A DNA stretch of 64,000 nt from positions 48,344 through 112,343 of the forward strand of contig NZ_WOFB01000022.1 of assembly GCF_009733865.1 (NCBI RefSeq). Reading direction: 5' to 3'. This DNA comes from Oceanobacillus salinisoli (GTDB lineage Bacteria; Bacillota; Bacilli; Bacillales; Amphibacillaceae). Positions 55,209 through 63,962 of this stretch are shown piece by piece. Positions within the stretch are counted from its first letter, which is position 1, and every line of letters begins with the position of its first letter. The position numbers were made by a program, and so were the translations under genes. The notes beneath the pieces are model-generated. The model made no database searches. It had not been told where the DNA came from and saw nothing but the letters and a program-made list of their open reading frames with translations.

Positions 55209-56369
55209 CTAACCTCTTAATGATTTTAACGCTTCTAATTCATTAACTACTGTTTGAATCAATGGATGATTCGAATTCAGTTCAGCTACCGTTTGAATTG
55301 CCTTTTCATATCCATTTTCAGATACCAGTTGCTGCAGTTTTACTGCCTCTTCGTCCTGTTCATATTTATATTCCAATGCTGCTGCGATAACTTTTGCTAA
55401 ATATTTTGGTTCTTTTCCAGTTACATCCATATACATGGTTGCAGGACGGATTAGGCGATCACGTGGTCCTAACTTACGGATTGGACCTCTAGCGACGCGG
55501 GTAACCTCATCCGAAATATACGGATTTTTAAAACGTTCAATGATTTTATGGATATATTCCTCGTGTTGATCACGATCAAATTGATACGTTTGGATGAGAG
55601 CTTCCCCAGACTCTGTTAATGCTCCCTCAATAATTTCCTGAATATGTGTATCCTTCGTTGCTTCATTGATGGTTGCGTATCCCATGTAATGTCCAAGATA
55701 AGCTGGAACAGCATGACCTGTATTGACAGTAAATAGCTTGCGTTCGATGTATGGTGCAAGTTCGCTAACATAGGTAATACCGTCAATCTCTGGTTTTTCC
55801 CCTTTAATCGCTGGTTCTTCAACAACCCACTCATAATAAGGTTCAACAGATACTTCAAGCAGATCCTCATTTTTTTGGTTTGGTACAATACGGTCTACTG
55901 CCGCATTCGGAAAACCATATAATTCATTAAATGTTATTTGCTCTTCTTGAGATAGATGACTGTAAATTTTTTCTTTTAATAATTCGCTTCCGCCCACCAT
56001 ATTTTCACATGCAATCAGATTTAACTTCTGATGCGTTGTCTTTGCTCTTTTCCTCAATCCTTTGGCAATCAATTCGGAGATAATTGCCAAAACATTTGGC
56101 CCAACAGCTGTAGTAACAATATCAGCTTTTGTAATAGCTTCCATCACTTTGTCAGGATCTGTTATGCTATTAATTCCAGAAACATTTTTTACGGTGAAGG
56201 TTTCACTGTTTTCTGCTGCTAAAACAACAGGATATTCTTGCCTATGATTGATTTCATTGATGATTTGTTCGTTTACATCAACAAATGTAGTGTGATAATT
56301 TGCTTGGTATAAAAGGGCGCCGATAAAGCCGCGGCCAATATTACCGGCACCGAAGTGTACTGCTAACAT
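55209..56369 (-). CDS. mtlD: Mannitol-1-phosphate 5-dehydrogenase
   Basis: Oxidises mannitol-1-phosphate to fructose-6-phosphate with NAD+. 386 residues: Rossmann loop AVHFGAGNIGRGFIGALL at the N-terminus, LIACENMVGGSELL, VDRIVPNQ and, in the catalytic helix region, NTGHAVPAYLGHYMG. These are standard for MtlD of the polyol dehydrogenase family. The start ATG is at 56369, adjacent to the mtlF stop codon, so the two are coupled. Last gene of mtlA-mtlR-mtlF-mtlD. Confidence 0.94.
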   Translation of the reverse strand: MLAVHFGAGNIGRGFIGALLYQANYHTTFVDVNEQIINEINHRQEYPVVLAAENSETFTVKNVSGINSITDPDKVMEAITKADIVTTAVGPNVLAIISELIAKGLRKRAKTTHQKLNLIACENMVGGSELLKEKIYSHLSQEEQITFNELYGFPNAAVDRIVPNQKNEDLLEVSVEPYYEWVVEEPAIKGEKPEIDGITYVSELAPYIERKLFTVNTGHAVPAYLGHYMGYATINEATKDTHIQEIIEGALTESGEALIQTYQFDRDQHEEYIHKIIERFKNPYISDEVTRVARGPIRKLGPRDRLIRPATMYMDVTGKEPKYLAKVIAAALEYKYEQDEEAVKLQQLVSENGYEKAIQTVAELNSNHPLIQTVVNELEALKSLRG

Positions 56370-56807
56370 TTAGTTCACCTCATCTAAAAGCGAAATAATT
56401 TCTTCCTTCGTTTGTGCATTTACGATTTTTTCAATATTCGCTTCTTCGGAACATATAATCGCAATTTTAGATAAAATTTCTAAATGTTCATCTCCTTTTC
56501 CAGCAATACCTATTAGAACTTTAACGATATTTCCACCACCGAAATCAACGCCTTCTGGAACGGTAACAACAGCGATTCCTGTTTCTAATACATTTTTCTT
56601 CGCTTCTTCCGTACCATGAGGAATGGCCAGGTTATTTCCCATATAAGTAGAAGTTACTTCTTCTCTTTCCAGCATTTTTTCAACATAGGATTCTTCCACA
56701 TACCCACCATCAACAAGAATCTTTCCTGTATAACGAATTGCATCCTCTTTTGAATCCAGTTTTACATGCAGGTGAATGTTATCATTACTTAAGATATCTT
56801 TTGCCAT
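56370..56807 (-). CDS. mtlF: PTS mannitol-specific IIA component
   Basis: A 145-residue phosphocarrier (fructose-mannitol IIA family) passing phosphate to the IIB domain of MtlA. The active histidine is in NLAIPHGTEEAKK, and EREEVTSTYMGN precedes it as in MtlF proteins. Start ATG 56807 after AAGGAG; the longer open frame upstream has no SD and overlaps the end of mtlR. Confidence 0.92.
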   Translation of the reverse strand: MAKDILSNDNIHLHVKLDSKEDAIRYTGKILVDGGYVEESYVEKMLEREEVTSTYMGNNLAIPHGTEEAKKNVLETGIAVVTVPEGVDFGGGNIVKVLIGIAGKGDEHLEILSKIAIICSEEANIEKIVNAQTKEEIISLLDEVN

Positions 56808-56826
56808 TTTTGAAACACTCCTTAAT

Positions 56827-58905
56827 TTAGATTTTTTCTTTGATAAATACATTAAATTTCTCAGAAAGAAATTGTTTCATGTTCTTCTCATTTTCTGTTT
56901 CGAATAATGTAATCGTTTCTTGTCCTTGTATAATTAAAGTACTTAAGTAACTAAAAACTTCCAGTACTTCGGAATAGGTTTCTTCTGGAGCAAGCATGAG
57001 TAATAATCGGCTCACGTTTGTATCTTCTCCATCCATTCCTCGTATCGCAATGGGATGGGATAATGATAGAATCATAAAACATGGAGTTTGAATATATGTG
57101 GATCGTGTATGGTAAAGGGCAAGAAATGTATTCGGTATACCCAATCCCCCTGCCTTTTCCCGATTGATCAGTTTGGTTACTACCTCATCCTTGTTCGTTA
57201 TTATCCTACTAGCTTCCAATTCGATACAGACAGATTCAAGTATTTCATGAAGGGAGTGGATACCGTTAACTTCCTTCACTTGGAAGTTTTTTAGCAAATC
57301 CACCATTGCTTTTGAGTAATTTTGAATGGATTCTAACCGTACAATCATATCCCTATCTTCTTCTGCTTTCATTTCCTCTTGCTGTTTCGGGACAAGTGCT
57401 TTTCTTCTGATTTCCTTTTGTATCCGTCTCGTTTCCGTATTAGTTAGCATTGGTGATGCTAAGATATAATTTCCATCAAATTGGTCTAAAGGGATGGTGG
57501 ATACGATAAGATCGTAATCCTTAATGGTTTCTTTTTGTAAATCAAATACGGATTTATTTTCTACCCGCTTAATTTCCGGGATTTTTTGTATGAGTTTGGA
57601 TGCGAGCATTTTGGAAGTACCAATCCCACTAGAACAAATAACCAACGCTTTTAAATTAGATTTTCTTTCATCTTGTAGCATGCTTGCTGCAAAATGAAGA
57701 ACAAGATAACCAATCTCATCATCAGGGAACTCAATCTCCGGAAAGACCTCTTTTGTACCTTGGCGAACTATATCAAAAAATTCCTGATAATCTTGTCTTA
57801 TTTCTTTAATCATCGGGTTTGTAATATTCATACGTTGTTTTAAGCGAAAAATTGCTGGCTTTAAATGGGCCACCAAATCATGTAACAACTTATTATTATT
57901 GGTAAAATCTTCATTCATCTGCTTGCTTACGTATTTAATCAATTGCTTTGCTTTATAAGCGATATCCAAACTAGTATCCTCTAAGAGATGATGATGCACC
58001 CGAACCTTTGCACCTAGTAAATGCATCGTAATATACCCGATTTCATCATCCGGTATTTCCATGGATAGGAGTTTTTCCAAATTATGAATGATACGCTTCG
58101 CAATATCATATTCCTTCATGCCTTCCAGCTTCTTTAAATACGCACGGTCAAATTGAATTCGTTCCCCTTTTCGCAATCGTTCCAGTGCCAGGGCAAGGTG
58201 TACGACCAGACCGATATAAGCACTGTCAGCCAGTTCATAGGGCAACTCATTTCTAGCTCGTTCCACTTCCTTTTCAATAACCGAAACGTTCTCTGGATTA
58301 ACTAACCCCAATAACCGTTCGGAAATGGTCTTCGCCTGTTGCCTATTTTTATGTTCTATGTTCTCTTTTACTTGACCAATAAATGAAAATGGGTCAATAA
58401 ACTTTGCTATTAATTTACTGAGTGCTGCTCGCTTTTGCTCTTCTTTTCCTTCAATTAAAATACCTAGTCCTTTTTTTCGAACTATCGAAAGGTCAAAGAA
58501 GGATAATTCTTCTTCCAATTGGTCCAAATCACTCGAAATGGTAGCATTGGTTACCTGCAATTCATGAGCAAAGGTAAATAGCTTGACAGGTTCTTTCATT
58601 TCCAGGAGTGTATACAAAAGAACGGCTTTTCGCTCTTCGGGTGTATAATCTGTAACAGCTTCATTGGTAATCACCAATTGAAGTTGCTGCTTGTCCTCCA
58701 GTTTTCCTTGAATCGCTACCCCTAGTCCGGACTGTTTAGACAATTTCAAGTTATTCTCTTGGAGGAAGTCTTCCAGTTTACTTAAATCCCGATGAACGGT
58801 TCTCTCGCTCACTTCCAGCAATGAAGCTAATTCTTTTACGGTGACATATTCTTGAGCATTTAGCAATTGCTCAACGATTTTTCGTTCCCGTCCAGTAATA
58901 TACAT
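56827..58905 (-). CDS. mtlR: Mannitol operon transcriptional activator with PRD and PTS domains
   Basis: A 692-residue regulator. N-terminal HTH domains (about 1-90; TVKELASLLEVSERTVHRDL) bind DNA; two PTS regulation domains (about 180-400; the GYITMHLLGAKVR and DDEIGYLVLHFAAS histidine regions) respond to phosphorylation by HPr and IIA; a IIB-Gat-like domain (about 405-500) has Cys in VICSSGIGTSKMLASKL; and a IIA-like domain with LYHTRS is C-terminal. In Bacillus this protein activates mtl operons when mannitol is transported. Start ATG 58905 after AAGGGG. It lies within the operon it controls, 27 bp after mtlA. Confidence 0.93.
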   Translation of the reverse strand: MYITGRERKIVEQLLNAQEYVTVKELASLLEVSERTVHRDLSKLEDFLQENNLKLSKQSGLGVAIQGKLEDKQQLQLVITNEAVTDYTPEERKAVLLYTLLEMKEPVKLFTFAHELQVTNATISSDLDQLEEELSFFDLSIVRKKGLGILIEGKEEQKRAALSKLIAKFIDPFSFIGQVKENIEHKNRQQAKTISERLLGLVNPENVSVIEKEVERARNELPYELADSAYIGLVVHLALALERLRKGERIQFDRAYLKKLEGMKEYDIAKRIIHNLEKLLSMEIPDDEIGYITMHLLGAKVRVHHHLLEDTSLDIAYKAKQLIKYVSKQMNEDFTNNNKLLHDLVAHLKPAIFRLKQRMNITNPMIKEIRQDYQEFFDIVRQGTKEVFPEIEFPDDEIGYLVLHFAASMLQDERKSNLKALVICSSGIGTSKMLASKLIQKIPEIKRVENKSVFDLQKETIKDYDLIVSTIPLDQFDGNYILASPMLTNTETRRIQKEIRRKALVPKQQEEMKAEEDRDMIVRLESIQNYSKAMVDLLKNFQVKEVNGIHSLHEILESVCIELEASRIITNKDEVVTKLINREKAGGLGIPNTFLALYHTRSTYIQTPCFMILSLSHPIAIRGMDGEDTNVSRLLLMLAPEETYSEVLEVFSYLSTLIIQGQETITLFETENEKNMKQFLSEKFNVFIKEKI

Positions 58906-58932
58906 GCCATTTACCCCTTGCAATGAATATCT

Positions 58933-60393
58933 TTATTTTGTAAGACGTTCCACTAGTTCATCATATTTCGGGCTGTTAAGGAAATTATCAACAGAAATAT
59001 GCTCTGCTTGTGGAATTTTTGTCTTCGCACGTTCTGTTAATTCTTTCTGTGTAATAACGATATCTACATCATCTGGTAAATCATTAATCGCTTTATTCGT
59101 TACATCAATGTCAATATTATTTTTCTTAAATTTGTTCTTTAACAAGGATGCCCCCATCGCACTGGAGCCCATACCGGCATCACATGCAAAGATAATTTTA
59201 TCTACATCTTCTGCTTTCTTTTCTTGTTGCTCTTGTTGATCCTGTTTTTCTATTTCAGCTTCTGGACGGTTAGCTTCTACTGGATCTTGGTTTAACACTC
59301 CAGTAACCGTACTCTTCTTGCCTTTCATTTCTTCCATTTTTCCAGCAGCTTTCGTAATGTCTACATCATCTGCTTTTCCTGTTTTCAAAATAATTGCTGC
59401 AACTAAGAAAGATACAACCGTTGCGACAAGAAAACCTAAGATAACGCCAAGATGACTTCCTTGTGCTGCCATTGCTAATACAGCAAAGATACTACCAGGT
59501 GATGCTGGTGCAACGAGACCTGCACCAAATAGTTGGAATGTGAACACACCACTTACCCCACCAGCAATTACAGCAAGAATTAATGCTGGTTTCATTAGTA
59601 CATATGGGAAGTAAATTTCATGAATACCACCTAAAGACTGGATAATTGCCGCACCTGGTGCAGATGCTTTGGAGGCACCTTTTCCAAATACTGCAAAAGC
59701 TAGTAAAATACCAAGACCAGGTCCCGGGTTTGCTTCCAGTAAGAACAGAATGGACCTTCCCATTTCTGCAGCTTGTTCAACCCCAATAGGACTTAAAATT
59801 CCATGATTAATTGCATTGTTTAAGAATAATATTTTCGCTGGTTCTATAATAACGTTTGCTAGTGGTAATAAACCTGCAGCAATAATCATTTCAACCCCTG
59901 CAGCTAATCCTCGGTTTAATGCTTCTACAAGTGGACCAATTCCCAGCACCGCTGCAATCGCAAGCAATGCGCCTAAAATACCAGATGAGAAGTTATTGTA
60001 AAGCATCTCAAAACCTTGTCTAATCTTTCCTTGAAATACTTCGTCAACCTTCTTCAGCAAGTAACCTGCTAGAGGACCCATGATCATGGCTCCTAAGAAC
60101 ATCGGAATATCCGCTCCGACAATCACACCCATGGTTGCAGTAGCACCAATTACCCCACCACGCAAGTCATAAATAATTCTTCCACCAGTAAAACCAATTA
60201 ATAGTGGTAATAGATAAGTAATCATCGGATCAACTAATGTTGCTAACGTTTCATTTGGTAACCATCCATCCGGAATAAATAATGCAGTAATAATACCCCA
60301 TGCTATAAATGCACCTATATTTGGCATAATCATGCCACTTAAATAACTACCAAAGCGTTGTACCTTGGCACGTATTCCTTTATTTTCAGCCAT
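58933..60393 (-). CDS. mtlA: PTS mannitol-specific IICB transporter
   Basis: 486 residues. The IIC domain (about 1-345) has RFGSYLSGMIMPNIGAFIAW, GGRIIYDLRGGVIGATATMG, GIHEIYFPYVLMKP (substrate region) and a charged linker (about 345-390, rich in E/K/Q) that joins IIB (about 392-486) with phosphocysteine in IIFACDAGMGSSAMGASLL. IIA is supplied by mtlF. First gene of the operon; SD GGAAGGAG before ATG 60393. The substrate follows from the mtlR/F/D neighbours. Confidence 0.95.
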   Translation of the reverse strand: MAENKGIRAKVQRFGSYLSGMIMPNIGAFIAWGIITALFIPDGWLPNETLATLVDPMITYLLPLLIGFTGGRIIYDLRGGVIGATATMGVIVGADIPMFLGAMIMGPLAGYLLKKVDEVFQGKIRQGFEMLYNNFSSGILGALLAIAAVLGIGPLVEALNRGLAAGVEMIIAAGLLPLANVIIEPAKILFLNNAINHGILSPIGVEQAAEMGRSILFLLEANPGPGLGILLAFAVFGKGASKASAPGAAIIQSLGGIHEIYFPYVLMKPALILAVIAGGVSGVFTFQLFGAGLVAPASPGSIFAVLAMAAQGSHLGVILGFLVATVVSFLVAAIILKTGKADDVDITKAAGKMEEMKGKKSTVTGVLNQDPVEANRPEAEIEKQDQQEQQEKKAEDVDKIIFACDAGMGSSAMGASLLKNKFKKNNIDIDVTNKAINDLPDDVDIVITQKELTERAKTKIPQAEHISVDNFLNSPKYDELVERLTK

Positions 60394-60715
60394 TATAGTT
60401 CTCCTTCCATATAGTAAAATATTATCAGTTCGCCTTACTTAGTTTACATCGCAATCGTAGCTGTATACAATGAAATCAAAATATATATTTGGCAATACAA
60501 CCTGTTGACATTATTTTACTTGTGTTTGTTTTTGAGAGAATAATAGTAAGTAGGGAATGTTAGTGGAGTGTTAATCTGGGGTTAAGAAACTAGCCCATTC
60601 GCTCGTCCTTTAGTGAATGGGCTAGTTTTTCCAATACTTAGGGCATTAAACTTTTAGCTACGTCGAATGCCCTTCATTGCTGGAAATCTTATACCTTTCT
60701 AAGGTAAAAACAAAG
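60394..60715. other. Upstream region of mtlA with hairpin repeat
   Basis: AT-rich DNA that should contain the mtlA promoter and MtlR sites; none could be fixed by eye. 60588-60656 holds copy 3 of the CATTCGCTCG repeat: ACTAGCCCATTCGCTCG and TAGTGAATGGGCTAGTTTTT form a strong stem with a T run. Confidence 0.55.
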
Positions 60716-60756
60716 AGACGGTTCTTTCTGCTTCAAGTGAAGCTGAAGAACCGTCT
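60716..60756 (-). terminator. Terminator of the AEC transporter gene
   Basis: AGACGGTTCTTTCTGCTTC (60716-60734) pairs with GAAGCTGAAGAACCGTCT (60739-60756). On the minus strand CTTTGTTTTT follows. Hairpin-family member. Confidence 0.8.
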
Positions 60757-60817
60757 TTCCTCTTAAACTATATTAGTAAGTCTTCAATTAGTGGGGGGCT
60801 TTCATTCCTACTTTTGT

Positions 60818-60863
60818 TTGCCACGCGGTTTTGGGTTCGTGTCTCGCTCGGTTTTTCTTGTAT
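60818..60863. repeat. 21-bp degenerate repeat D, two units
   Basis: TTGCCACGCGGTTTTGGGTT and TGTCTCGCTCGGTTTTTCTT are spaced by exactly 21 bp. They match the CGCTCGGTTT core of arrays A and C. Confidence 0.55.
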
Positions 60864-60900
60864 CGATAATGATTCAATAGAACCTCCATTTATTTCATGC

Positions 60901-61812
60901 CTATATGATAAAATTCGCAAACAAATAAAGAATAATGATACCAATAAGAATCGATATATTAGAAATCGTCGCTATTAAGCGGATTGCAGTACTGCTATAT
61001 TTAAATTCTACAGCAAAAGCTACAACGGCTGTGGCTGCTGGAAGTAAAAAGCCGATAACAATCGTATAGCGAAACATCTCGTCATATGGGAGAAGGAAGA
61101 ATAAAGCTAATCCCAAGAGTAAGCCAAAGCCATATCGATACGTTAAAAACTTCACAACCGGTTTCAGTAATTTCCTATCAAATTTAAAATTCATATACAG
61201 TCCCAATAACAATAAAGATAACGGAATATTAGCCTGTGATATTGTGTCCGCAACACTAATCACTCCATCAGGCAAGCTAATTTGAGCGAAATTTAAAGTG
61301 GTAGCGAATAAATAAGTCATTAATGGAACAGATTTCCCCAGCTTTTTTAAAATCTCAATAGGCTTGAGGATCAATCCTTCTTTTGAAAAATAACTTCCCA
61401 AAATATAGGCGATCCCAAACGTTGTAAAGGATGCTCCGACATCGTACATACTAAAATACGTTAATCCAGTCATTCCCCAGATGACATAAACGAGTGGGAA
61501 GGCAAATAAACCAACATTGAATCCGGAAGCAAGCATTAAGAAGGAACCTTTGAGCTCTCTTTCTTCATCTTTAAATAGAATTAGTCCAATTACTGATATA
61601 ACAATTCCATAAATGATGACTAGAATTGGTATCATGATTAATGATGTTTCAATTTTCACCGAATCGAACGTTACAAGAACCAATGCAGGAAGAGTAAGTT
61701 TAAAGATAAGCGTCGCGATAACTTCCCCATCTTTTTCCTGTAATACATGAATTCGTTTTAAAAAATATCCGAGGGCTATAATTGCAATAATATATAAAAA
61801 TTCCTGATTCAT
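60901..61812 (-). CDS. AEC family transporter (auxin efflux carrier superfamily)
   Basis: A 303-residue membrane protein with ten predicted helices. IIALGYFLKRIHVL at the N-terminus, ASGFNVGLFAFPLVYVIWG (about 95-113), SQANIPLSLLLLGLYMNF (about 205-222) and LLPAATAVVAFAVEFKY (about 255-272) follow the AEC pattern of two five-helix halves. Bacterial members move malate, malonate or other anions; the substrate cannot be inferred. SD AAGGAA before ATG 61812. It forms its own unit with a terminator. Confidence 0.83.
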   Translation of the reverse strand: MNQEFLYIIAIIALGYFLKRIHVLQEKDGEVIATLIFKLTLPALVLVTFDSVKIETSLIMIPILVIIYGIVISVIGLILFKDEERELKGSFLMLASGFNVGLFAFPLVYVIWGMTGLTYFSMYDVGASFTTFGIAYILGSYFSKEGLILKPIEILKKLGKSVPLMTYLFATTLNFAQISLPDGVISVADTISQANIPLSLLLLGLYMNFKFDRKLLKPVVKFLTYRYGFGLLLGLALFFLLPYDEMFRYTIVIGFLLPAATAVVAFAVEFKYSSTAIRLIATISNISILIGIIILYLFANFII

Positions 61813-62118
61813 TATAAAATTCCTTTCTTATGTCTGTCTTCTATGATGAATAGGGCATGAAAATGATTCTATTCGTTTATTTCATGCCACAAATCTGGTC
61901 ACCTCCGTAATGAGAATATAGATTGGCGCGAGAAACATTTCTTTGGCATAGATTGACCTTTAGTTGTCTAGCAATATGCTTTTTCGATTTTACTAGAATA
62001 AGATGAATAAGAGAAAAGGCTGATTTTCCATGCGTGAAGGTTACATTCCCCCGAGTTTTTGATCTTTATAATATTCAACCAGAATAATATGTATCCAAAA
62101 GAATGGAACCCCTCTGAT
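61813..62118. other. Intergenic, no gene seen
   Basis: About 300 bp of AT-rich DNA between the AEC and pirin genes, with no reading frame, repeat or structure that I can support. Confidence 0.45.
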
Positions 62119-62851
62119 TTACCTTCCACTGATTGTTCCTGCAAGGGTCACCTTTGCATTCATGTCCACGAAGAATAAGATAATCGTTGTATCTGTTTTA
62201 GCAGTAGCAGGCGGAATTGGGTTTTCTAAGTCTGTGAGTGCTTCCTGCTTTGTAATCATTATGTCGTCAATTTGAATCTCTCCATTAAGTACATATAGGA
62301 AAGGTTTATAGCCATCATAGACAGGGATTTCGAACCGTTCCCCTTTTCTGGGATGTGCATCCAGTATAAAGACATTTTGCCTAATACGGAGTGGTGTATC
62401 ACTGCCAACCGGGCCCGCCAAGAGATACCAGTCTTTATTACGTTTTGGCTTATCATGGAATTGAATAATCGGCTCCAGCTCTTTTTTGTAAGGTCGAATG
62501 AAAATTTGTAACATCTCCACAGAATCTTCTTTTACCTTTTCTTCATGCCAGAAGCTGGAACCGGCGTTCATCATCATTAAATTCCCAGCTGATATCGGTT
62601 TTTCAAATCCAGCTAAATCCTTATGATACATCTTCCCCTGCCATACATAGCTAAGAATTTCATCATTTACATGTTCATGCATTTTAATCGTTAAGCCTTT
62701 TTTCAATACAGCATGGTCTATATAACTTAACGGCCCAAATAGCAGAGTCAGCGATTTCTTCCCTGTAAATATCACTAGGTCGGACACGAGTAATGGAGAT
62801 TGGTCCTCGAAACGGTTGTGCGTGATTACCTGAAGTAAGTTTTTGAAGCAT
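62119..62851 (-). pseudogene. Pirin-family protein, frameshifted near the N-terminus
   Basis: A bicupin pirin protein in two frames. From ATG 62851 (nine bases after AAAGGAG) the first about 40 codons read MLQKLTSGNHAQPFRGPISI, TRVRPSDIYREEIADSA. The rest (62119 to about 62730) is in another frame and continues LFGPLSYIDHAVLKKGLTIK, EHVNDEILSYVWQGKMYHKD, GSSFWHEEK. One extra A in GCTATTTGGG at about 62735 explains the change (GCT TTT GGG would restore DSAFGP). An alternative GTG start at 62787 has no SD and gives a non-family N-terminus. Pirins include quercetinases and regulators; function here unknown. Confidence 0.75.
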
Positions 62852-62957
62852 GTTTCCCATCTCCTTTAATTACGTCTACTATTTAAATCATAAAGAAATG
62901 GAGTGGTTTTCTCAAGCAAATGGATTAGAGAATAAAGCAAAAAAAACGCCCAGGGTA

Positions 62958-63012
62958 AAGGCGCCTGTCCCCCACTGCTTTAACACCGTACAGTAGCGGG
63001 AGACTGGCGCCT
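62958..63012. terminator. Stem-loop between pirin and Rpn relic
   Basis: AAGGCGCCTGTCCCCCACTG pairs imperfectly with CAGTAGCGGGAGACTGGCGC and following CTT. On the minus strand it is followed downstream by a T run (62937-62946). A half of a similar structure is at 63755-63800. Confidence 0.6.
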
Positions 63013-63015
63013 TTT

Positions 63016-63247
63016 CTAGTTTTTCAACTCATCCTTTAACCTTTTTACCTCTTCTTTTGAAAGCTCTGTTATTTCTATAATTAACTCGATATCCATACCC
63101 CTTTTAAGCATCTTTTTGGCAATTTCTTGCTTACCTTCTCTTACTCCATCACCATGTATAGAAACCATATCTTTTAATGCTTTCTCTCTAGCTTCATTAT
63201 GTAAATGTTGAAATGCAATTAACCAATCAGAAAACTTGGATAAAAGA
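63016..63247 (-). pseudogene. C-terminal fragment of an Rpn-family nuclease
   Basis: Minus-strand codons read SKFSDWLIAFQHLHNEAREK, ALKDMVSIHGDGVREGKQEI and IEITELSKEEVKRLKDELKN, stop at 63016-63018. This is the typical C-terminus of Rpn (PD-(D/E)XK, recombination-promoting nuclease, formerly transposase_31) proteins. There is no start; it is separated from its N-terminal part by an inverted piece. Confidence 0.65.
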
Positions 63248-63358
63248 TTCTTATACTATAGTGCGAAGTTGTATGAAGAGCAACTAGGTAAAGGAGAGGA
63301 TTATCGGAAATTATCGCGGGTTATAGCCGTACGCCTCATGCGTATAATCTTCCATTAA
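63248..63358 (+). pseudogene. Inverted middle fragment of an Rpn-family nuclease
   Basis: On the plus strand the codons read FLYYSAKLYEEQLGKGEDYR, KLSRVIAVRLMRIIFH and a stop. Rpn proteins carry YYWAKLYTEQLQKGDDY-like sequence in the middle, so this piece lies in the wrong orientation relative to its two flanks. TTCTTAT at its left edge and ATAAGAA near its right edge (63378-63384) are short inverted repeats that could have mediated the inversion. Confidence 0.6.
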
Positions 63359-63409
63359 CCGATAACAACTAAGATAAGAATGCGAAGCAAAAATGTAAAG
63401 TCAATTAAA

Positions 63410-63658
63410 TTAATAACCATACCCGAAAACTCTCGCCTTTATATCCAAAATTGCATATTTATCAGTAACGTTCTGTTGAATAAAAAAGGGGTTCAATATT
63501 TCTACAGATTCAAAGCTTGGCCCTTCTGGTACATTTAAAGCATCATTCAGAAAAGCTAACAATAATTCCCTGGACCGCTTATTATCACTACCAAAGATTA
63601 ATTTAAAGACAAAATCATTTTTTGGTTTCAGCCAACTTATTGGGGTATATTCTGGCAT
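63410..63658 (-). pseudogene. N-terminal fragment of an Rpn-family nuclease
   Basis: 82 codons from ATG 63658: WLKPKNDFVFKLIFGSDNKR and RELLLAFLNDAL are the typical Rpn N-terminus, and TDKYAILDIKARV is the start of the nuclease core. It then ends in FGYGY and a stop instead of the catalytic IEIQ stretch. Full proteins have about 280-320 residues. With 63016-63247 and 63248-63358 it is one rearranged gene. Confidence 0.7.
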
Positions 63659-63911
63659 TATTTATATTCCCTTCATCCATCTAGTTCTTTACTCAAGTAT
63701 ATCATAGATGACACTATATTCAGAATAATGTTTTAAAAAATATAACAATGTGCCTTTCACATTAACGCTGTTCAGTAGTGGGGGGACTGACAGCTTTTCT
63801 AAGGTTAAACTGCATAACGGAATGTACTAACTTCTTTGTTTTAAGAATTGTTAAATTGGAATTTACTGAAATAGATAGTATGGGAACTTGTTTTTTAAAA
63901 GGAGGAATCGT
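63659..63911. other. Intergenic, between Rpn relic and rRNA terminator
   Basis: No gene. It has ACGCTGTTCAGTAGTGGGGG and ACTGACAGCTTTTC near 63763-63800, a decayed relative of the 62958-63012 stem-loop. Confidence 0.4.
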
Positions 63912-63956
63912 AAAAAAGACACAATATATGAATGAAATCATATGTTGTGTCTTTTT
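63912..63956 (-). terminator. Intrinsic terminator of the rRNA operon
   Basis: AAAAAAGACACAATATATG (63912-63930) pairs with CATATGTTGTGTCTTTTT (63939-63956) with one mismatch. On the minus strand it lies directly after 5S rRNA and ends in a T run. Confidence 0.88.
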
Positions 63957-63962
63957 AATTAG

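Noticed and set aside
62940..63660. Insertion sequence or transposon
   Set aside because: Rpn fragments were once labelled transposase, but there are no terminal inverted repeats or target duplications, so it is a nuclease relic.
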